Assembly: GCA_024231375.1 (NCBI GenBank)
Contig: JAAEQP010000920.1
Coordinates: 1 to 13,102, forward strand
Length of the DNA stretch: 13,102 bases
Reading direction: 5' to 3'
Source of the DNA: a bacterium
GTDB taxonomy: Bacteria > Hydrogenedentota > Hydrogenedentia > Hydrogenedentiales > SLHB01
A program made the position numbers and the translations under genes. The notes under the pieces were generated by a model. It did not search any database. It saw nothing but the letters and a program-made list of their open reading frames with translations, and had not been told where the DNA came from. Positions 9,515 through 13,102 of this stretch are shown one piece after another; position 1 is the stretch's first letter; every line of letters starts with the position of its first letter.

Positions 9515-10384
9515 ATGGAGCAAAGGGACACAGCTTCCCGTGACGGGCATGCGCGCCTGAAAGGCGCCTTGTTTGTGGTCGCCACGCCCATCGGCAACTT
9601 GGGCGACATCACGAAGCGGGCGCTCCAGGTGCTCTCGGACGTGGATCTCATCGCCGCAGAAGACACCCGCCATTCAAAGAAACTCCTCGATCATTTCGCG
9701 ATCGACACCCCCCTCATCAGCTACCATGACCACAACGAACAGGCGCGGGCAGAGTCCCTTCTGAAGGAACTCGCCATGGGCCGCGACGTGGCCCTGGTCA
9801 CGGATGCGGGCACGCCGTGCGTGTCGGATCCGGGATACCGAATCGTCCGAAGCGCGCAGGACCAGGGTTATCGCGTGGTGGCGGTGCCGGGGGCGTCAGC
9901 GCTTCCAGCGGCACTGTCGGTCAGCGGGCTGCCCAACACGCAGGTGACGTTTCACGGGTTCTTTCCCCGGAAGAAGGGCGATGCTGAGCGCTTGATCGCC
10001 AAGGCGGTGGCGTTCGGCGGGACCCACGCGTTCTTCGAGTCGCCGAACCGGCTGCGGGCCACCCTCCACGCGTTGGGAGAGCATGCCGCGGGTGCGGAAG
10101 TGTGCGTGGCGCGGGAGTTGACGAAGCAGTTCGAGGAAGTGGTGCGGGGCACGGCGGAAGAGGTGCTGGCGCAGTTCGAAGACCGCAAGGTCAAGGGCGA
10201 GTGCGTGGTGCTGGTGCATGCGCAGGATTCGGCGGGGGGCTCAGTATCGGACGAAGAACTGCAGCGCCGGGTTCGGGATGCGATGGAGATCGAAGGGTTG
10301 TCGCATCGGGACGCGGCGCGCGAGGTGGCCGCTTCCCTGGGCGTTCCCAGGCGGCGGGTATACGAGGCAACACTGGACCGATGA
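9515..10384 (+). CDS. rsmI: 16S rRNA (cytidine-1402-2'-O)-methyltransferase RsmI
   Basis: RsmI uses S-adenosylmethionine to methylate the ribose of C1402 in the decoding centre of 16S rRNA. With RsmH it tunes start-codon choice and fidelity. The 289-residue product (E. coli 286) has the tetrapyrrole-methylase-type fold. Family motifs are in order: VATPIGNLGDIT (22-33), AAEDTRHS (47-54), LVTDAGTPCVSDPGY (94-108), VPGASALPAAL (124-134), FFPRKKG (149-155), FESPNRL (174-180) and ARELTKQFEE (199-208). A C-terminal helical extension (about 243-289) follows. The start at 9515 is preferred for length and a GGG 9 nt upstream; ATG 9485 would add ten residues. It begins 82 nt after carB. Its TGA overlaps the ATG of the next gene (ATGA at 10381-10384), implying translational coupling. 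Confidence 0.95.
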   Translation: MEQRDTASRDGHARLKGALFVVATPIGNLGDITKRALQVLSDVDLIAAEDTRHSKKLLDHFAIDTPLISYHDHNEQARAESLLKELAMGRDVALVTDAGTPCVSDPGYRIVRSAQDQGYRVVAVPGASALPAALSVSGLPNTQVTFHGFFPRKKGDAERLIAKAVAFGGTHAFFESPNRLRATLHALGEHAAGAEVCVARELTKQFEEVVRGTAEEVLAQFEDRKVKGECVVLVHAQDSAGGSVSDEELQRRVRDAMEIEGLSHRDAAREVAASLGVPRRRVYEATLDR

Positions 10385-11631
10385 CTTATCGAGATGAAGC
10401 ACAGGTGAATCTGGCGTTGACCGTTGAGCGCATGGCACTGACCATGCGGTACATCGTGTACCTGGTCCTCATGCCCATGTACCTTCTGAATTACATCCAC
10501 AGCACGTTCAGCGACCTCGTGGTGGTGACGGTGATTGTGGGGCTGCACAATGCCTTTGCCCACTGGGTACTGATAAGCGGCCGGCACCATGTGTTCGCGT
10601 CTCGCCTGAATTTCCTCATCTACTTCGCCGAGACGTGTCTGGTTGTGAAGTTCACCGGAGCCGAGAGCAGTTACGCTTTCGTGCTGTACTTGCTGGTGCT
10701 GGTTGGGTATGGGGCATACACGCCGCGTTTCTTCCGAACGATCCTCGTATCGCTGCTGTTCACGGCATCGTTTCTGGCCATGATTTTCATTGAGTATCTG
10801 CACGCCGGGATCAGCGAGTCGATGGGACTGATCGGGATGAAGAGCATGACCATCCTGATATGCGGGTGGCTCGTGGGCAGCCTTAACGAGGTGCTGTCCG
10901 ACACGCAGTTGCAGTCCCGCCGCCAGGCCGAGGAACTCGCGGCGTCGGAGGCGACGCTACGCACCATCTTCAACAGTGTGGTGGACCCGCTCCTGGTGTG
11001 CGACGACCGGGAGTTCATCACGGACGCCAACGAGCAGGCGTGCGAATTGCTCGGCGTACCGCGTGACCGGCTGCTTCAACAACGGTTCCGGAAGTTTCTG
11101 TTCGACGACGGAACCCTTCCACAGAAGATCGCCGCGTTGCGCGCCCGGGGCGCGGTCCACGGCGAAGAAATCGTGGTGAGCGCCGACGGCGAAGAGCATA
11201 CGGTGGACTATACGGCGCGGTCGTTCTTTCGCGACAACCAGCGGTACTACGTGACGATTCTTCACGACATGACGGACCAGAAGGAGTTGCAGGAAGCTAC
11301 GCGTCAAGCGAACATGAACCTGGAACGGCTGAACAGCGAGCTTCGGCACGTAGGCGAGATCAAGATGAAGTTCTGGTCTCGGATCAGCCTGCGTCTTCGT
11401 TCGCCCTTGTCGGCGGTGCTGGGCCATGTCGAGATGCTGCTGGGTGAGGAACTGGGCGAGGTGGCGCCCGATCAGCGCAAGTCGCTTCATGCATGCCGGC
11501 GGGCGACGCTTCGGAGCCTGCAACTTCTGGACGATGCGCCGACGTACGCCAGGCCTGAGGTCAACGACGGCGAAGCGGCCGTGGAGAACGGGAACGGCGA
11601 GGAGTTGTCCGCGGACAACGGCGACCGATGA
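10381..11631 (+). CDS. Six-TM membrane PAS protein with degenerate histidine-kinase domain
   Basis: A 416-residue protein. About six membrane segments (roughly 22-40, 45-65, 75-91, 96-114, 117-140 and 147-168) are followed by a short coiled coil (about 174-195), a PAS domain (about 188-302) and a helical segment aligning with the HisKA dimerisation domain (about 305-385). Where kinases have the H-box S-H-E-L-R-T-P-L, this protein has SLRLRSPL (336-343). Leu337 replaces the phosphoacceptor His and Arg338 replaces the usual acidic residue. No HATPase domain (N, G1, G2 boxes) follows, only an acidic tail, so it cannot autophosphorylate like a normal kinase. It may act as a scaffold or partner of another kinase, or be a decayed gene that keeps a clean frame. 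The start codon overlaps the rsmI stop, and the stop overlaps the next start. Confidence 0.8.
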   Translation: MTYRDEAQVNLALTVERMALTMRYIVYLVLMPMYLLNYIHSTFSDLVVVTVIVGLHNAFAHWVLISGRHHVFASRLNFLIYFAETCLVVKFTGAESSYAFVLYLLVLVGYGAYTPRFFRTILVSLLFTASFLAMIFIEYLHAGISESMGLIGMKSMTILICGWLVGSLNEVLSDTQLQSRRQAEELAASEATLRTIFNSVVDPLLVCDDREFITDANEQACELLGVPRDRLLQQRFRKFLFDDGTLPQKIAALRARGAVHGEEIVVSADGEEHTVDYTARSFFRDNQRYYVTILHDMTDQKELQEATRQANMNLERLNSELRHVGEIKMKFWSRISLRLRSPLSAVLGHVEMLLGEELGEVAPDQRKSLHACRRATLRSLQLLDDAPTYARPEVNDGEAAVENGNGEELSADNGDR

Positions 11632-12743
11632 CGCAGGCTGCCCCGGCAGAGGGACCCTGGGCGCATCGCCTGCGCAGCTACATCGCGCCGGGGTGCCCGG
11701 CCCGGCGAACCCCTTGCGACGGCAGCGAATCGGACATGCGGGTAGAGTTCGGGTTCACGCCGAAGTGGTACCGCGAACGGCTGGACATCGACTTCGGCGA
11801 ACGATGGCATCTTGACCCGGCGTACCGCTGGGAGACGGTCGCCGCTATGCGGCGCGAACTGAACGAGCGATTCCCCGGCCTTTCCCTGGGGGGACCTGAT
11901 CCGGAGCGATCCCCTCCCACGCTTGACGGCATTCATGGTGCGGTGCTGATGTCCCGGGTGTTTGGCGTCCCGGCCGAGTACTACGCGGACAACTGGCCCG
12001 CGGCAACCCACGACTACCTTTCCGAGGACGCGCTCCGCGGCCTGAGAGTCCTCGACCTATCGACCGCACCGGTGTTCGTGCAGATCTTCGAGCAGATGGA
12101 TTTCATGGAACGCGAATTCGGACGCATCGAAGGTTATCTGAACTGGCAAGGTGTGCTGAACACGGCGTATCGGCTGCGGGGCCAGACGATTCTGATGGAC
12201 TTGGTCGTCGACCCCGGGTTGGCGCACCACGTATTCGAGGTGATAACCGAGACGATGATTGCGGGCGCCAGGATGGTCTACGAACGGCAGCGGGCCTCGG
12301 GGGTGGAGATCCGACATCTCGCCGTAAGCAATTGCCTGGTGAACATGGTATCGGCGGACGCGTACCGCGAACACCTGATGCCGTATGACAAGCAGTTGTC
12401 GGATGCGTTCGATCATTTCGGCATTCACAACTGCGCGTGGAATGTGGACCCCTACCTCGCGGACTACGCGGACATCCGTACGCTCGGCTACGTGGACATG
12501 GGGATCGAATCCGACCTTGTTCGCGCGAAAGAGTTGTGTCCGAACACGCGACGTGCAGTCATGTACACACCCACGGACCTTGCCAACAAACCTCTCGACG
12601 CCATCCGCGAGGATCTGGCGCGAATCCGCAGGGAACTGAGTCCCTGCGACATCGTGGCAGCCGATATCGAGGCAGGCACGCCCGACGAACGGGTCATGGC
12701 ATTCGCGCGAATGGCCGAGGAAACGTTGGTTATCGAAGGGTAG
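11628..12743 (+). CDS. URO-D / corrinoid-methyltransferase-fold family protein
   Basis: A 371-residue protein that I assign to the URO-D TIM-barrel superfamily, which includes uroporphyrinogen decarboxylase and the MtaA/MtbA methyl-cobamide:coenzyme M methyltransferases. Supporting stretches are the central GYLNWQGVLNTAYRLRG (168-184), the FGIHNCAWNVDPY segment (264-276) and the C-terminal GTPDERVMAFARM. His267-x-Cys269 resembles the His-x-Cys zinc ligands of MtaA-type enzymes. A later Cys340 could be the third ligand, but its context (SPCDIVAADIEAG) differs from the usual one. The arginine-based substrate signature of true uroporphyrinogen decarboxylase is not evident, so heme synthesis is unlikely; a methyltransferase-like role is inference. 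The start at 11628 overlaps the previous stop (ATGA). Residues 1-36 are Pro/Arg-rich and unlike the family; the second ATG at 11736 (MRVEFGFTPKWYR) is a good alternative start. Confidence 0.7.
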   Translation: MTQAAPAEGPWAHRLRSYIAPGCPARRTPCDGSESDMRVEFGFTPKWYRERLDIDFGERWHLDPAYRWETVAAMRRELNERFPGLSLGGPDPERSPPTLDGIHGAVLMSRVFGVPAEYYADNWPAATHDYLSEDALRGLRVLDLSTAPVFVQIFEQMDFMEREFGRIEGYLNWQGVLNTAYRLRGQTILMDLVVDPGLAHHVFEVITETMIAGARMVYERQRASGVEIRHLAVSNCLVNMVSADAYREHLMPYDKQLSDAFDHFGIHNCAWNVDPYLADYADIRTLGYVDMGIESDLVRAKELCPNTRRAVMYTPTDLANKPLDAIREDLARIRRELSPCDIVAADIEAGTPDERVMAFARMAEETLVIEG

Positions 12744-12812
12744 GGGCTGCGGTTCGCCATATTGTTGCGCCCGTCAGTGGCCTTCACTATTAGGCGAGTC
12801 TCCTCGCGTGAG

Positions 12813-12839
12813 AGATTCCTCGACTTCGCTCGGAATGAC
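12813..12839 (-). repeat. Dispersed intergenic repeat (GTCATTCTGAGC type), copy C
   Basis: On the minus strand it begins GTCATTCCGAGCGAAG and ends GAGGAATCT. It is clearly the same family as 4676-4701 and 4741-4767, about 8 kb away, here as a single unit. Confidence 0.7.
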
Positions 12840-12954
12840 ATGGTGGGTGGGTGTTCGTGGAGGAGGGTCTTCCTTCGGAGAACGGGGGGGCTTCCGTCGT
12901 GCGGTGGAGATACTCCGGTAACGGATGACGGCGCGCCATGCTGAAGATGAAGCC

Positions 12955-12981
12955 GGCTCTGCGGAAGCAGAGCCCTACCAC
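12955..12981 (-). repeat. GTAG-hairpin REP-like element, copy 3
   Basis: On the minus strand it is GTGGTAG followed at once by a perfect 8-bp stem: GGCTCTGC (12967-12974), loop TTCC, GCAGAGCC (12955-12962). The 5' flank GTGGTAG matches copy 1 exactly, yet the stem interior is different and still fully paired. Confidence 0.6.
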
Positions 12982-13056
12982 GGCTCCGGTTTGCGTGCGG
13001 CCTCCCTCGTCTGCCGGTAGCCCGACCCATCCAACACGTGTGGGACTATTTGGAGT

Positions 13057-13074
13057 GCGGCATCACGATGCCGC
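13057..13074. repeat. Hairpin with GGCATCACGATGCC core, first copy
   Basis: GCGGCAT (13057-13063), loop CACG, ATGCCGC (13068-13074): a perfect 7-bp stem. GGAG lies at 13052-13055, one base 5' of the stem, which matches the GGAG variant of REP heads. It is followed by CTTTGGCTTG. Confidence 0.55.
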
Positions 13075-13082
13075 TTTGGCTT

Positions 13083-13102
13083 GGGGGCATCACGATGCCC
13101 CC
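13083..13102. repeat. Hairpin with GGCATCACGATGCC core, second copy (reaches window edge)
   Basis: GGGGGCAT (13083-13090), loop CACG, ATGCCCCC (13095-13102): a perfect 8-bp stem that may extend past the window. The inner 14 nt are identical to the core of the hairpin 8 nt upstream, while the outer pairs differ. Confidence 0.55.

Larger units (their letters stand above)
12744..13102. other. Repeat-rich intergenic tail
   Basis: No supportable protein gene lies between the end of the URO-D-like gene and the window edge. The stretch holds one dispersed repeat (12813-12839), one GTAG hairpin (12955-12981) and two hairpins with a shared core (13057-13074 and 13083-13102). Small open frames in both strands have no ribosome-binding sites or recognisable content. 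Confidence 0.6.

Overview
The window looks like part of a GC-rich, Gram-negative genome from an environmental bacterium, possibly a poorly cultured lineage such as Hydrogenedentota, Lentisphaerae, Planctomycetes or relatives. This placement is inference. It rests on a prepilin start of the type common in those groups, an EF-hand (putative lipo)protein, a membrane-anchored clan GH-A glycosidase, a URO-D-like methyltransferase-fold protein and many dispersed intergenic hairpin repeats. No rRNA, tRNA, CRISPR array or transposase gene was seen.

Layout. On the minus strand at the left edge are the first codons of a type IV prepilin-like protein (1-65), preceded by a four-EF-hand secreted protein (122-727). 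A DinB-family metalloprotein follows on the plus strand (1031-1528). It converges on a 929-residue membrane-anchored glycoside hydrolase on the minus strand (1723-4512), and the short gap between them holds two GTAG-type REP-like hairpins. A gene-free stretch of about 1.1 kb (4513-5624) follows. It carries an inverted pair of a dispersed repeat, small direct and inverted repeats, and a convincing stand-alone RNA gene: promoter 5101-5129, a predicted start at 5136 that is also the first base of a 13-bp closing helix, and a strong intrinsic terminator at 5348-5388.

From about 5505 to 12743 the plus strand carries a housekeeping-type cluster: greA (transcript cleavage factor, with its own extended -10 promoter), carB (carbamoyl-phosphate synthase large subunit), rsmI (16S rRNA 2'-O-methyltransferase), a six-helix membrane PAS protein with a degenerate histidine-kinase domain, and a URO-D-family protein. 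The last three genes are joined by 4-bp ATGA start/stop overlaps, so rsmI, the PAS protein and the URO-D-like protein are probably translated together. The window ends in a repeat-rich intergenic region with one more GTAG hairpin, another copy of the dispersed repeat and two hairpins that share the same 14-nt core.

The strongest candidates for something undescribed are the structured RNA upstream of greA, the GTAG hairpin family whose stems vary in sequence but keep perfect pairing, and the rsmI-linked membrane PAS protein, whose kinase H-box has lost its histidine and which has no ATPase domain.
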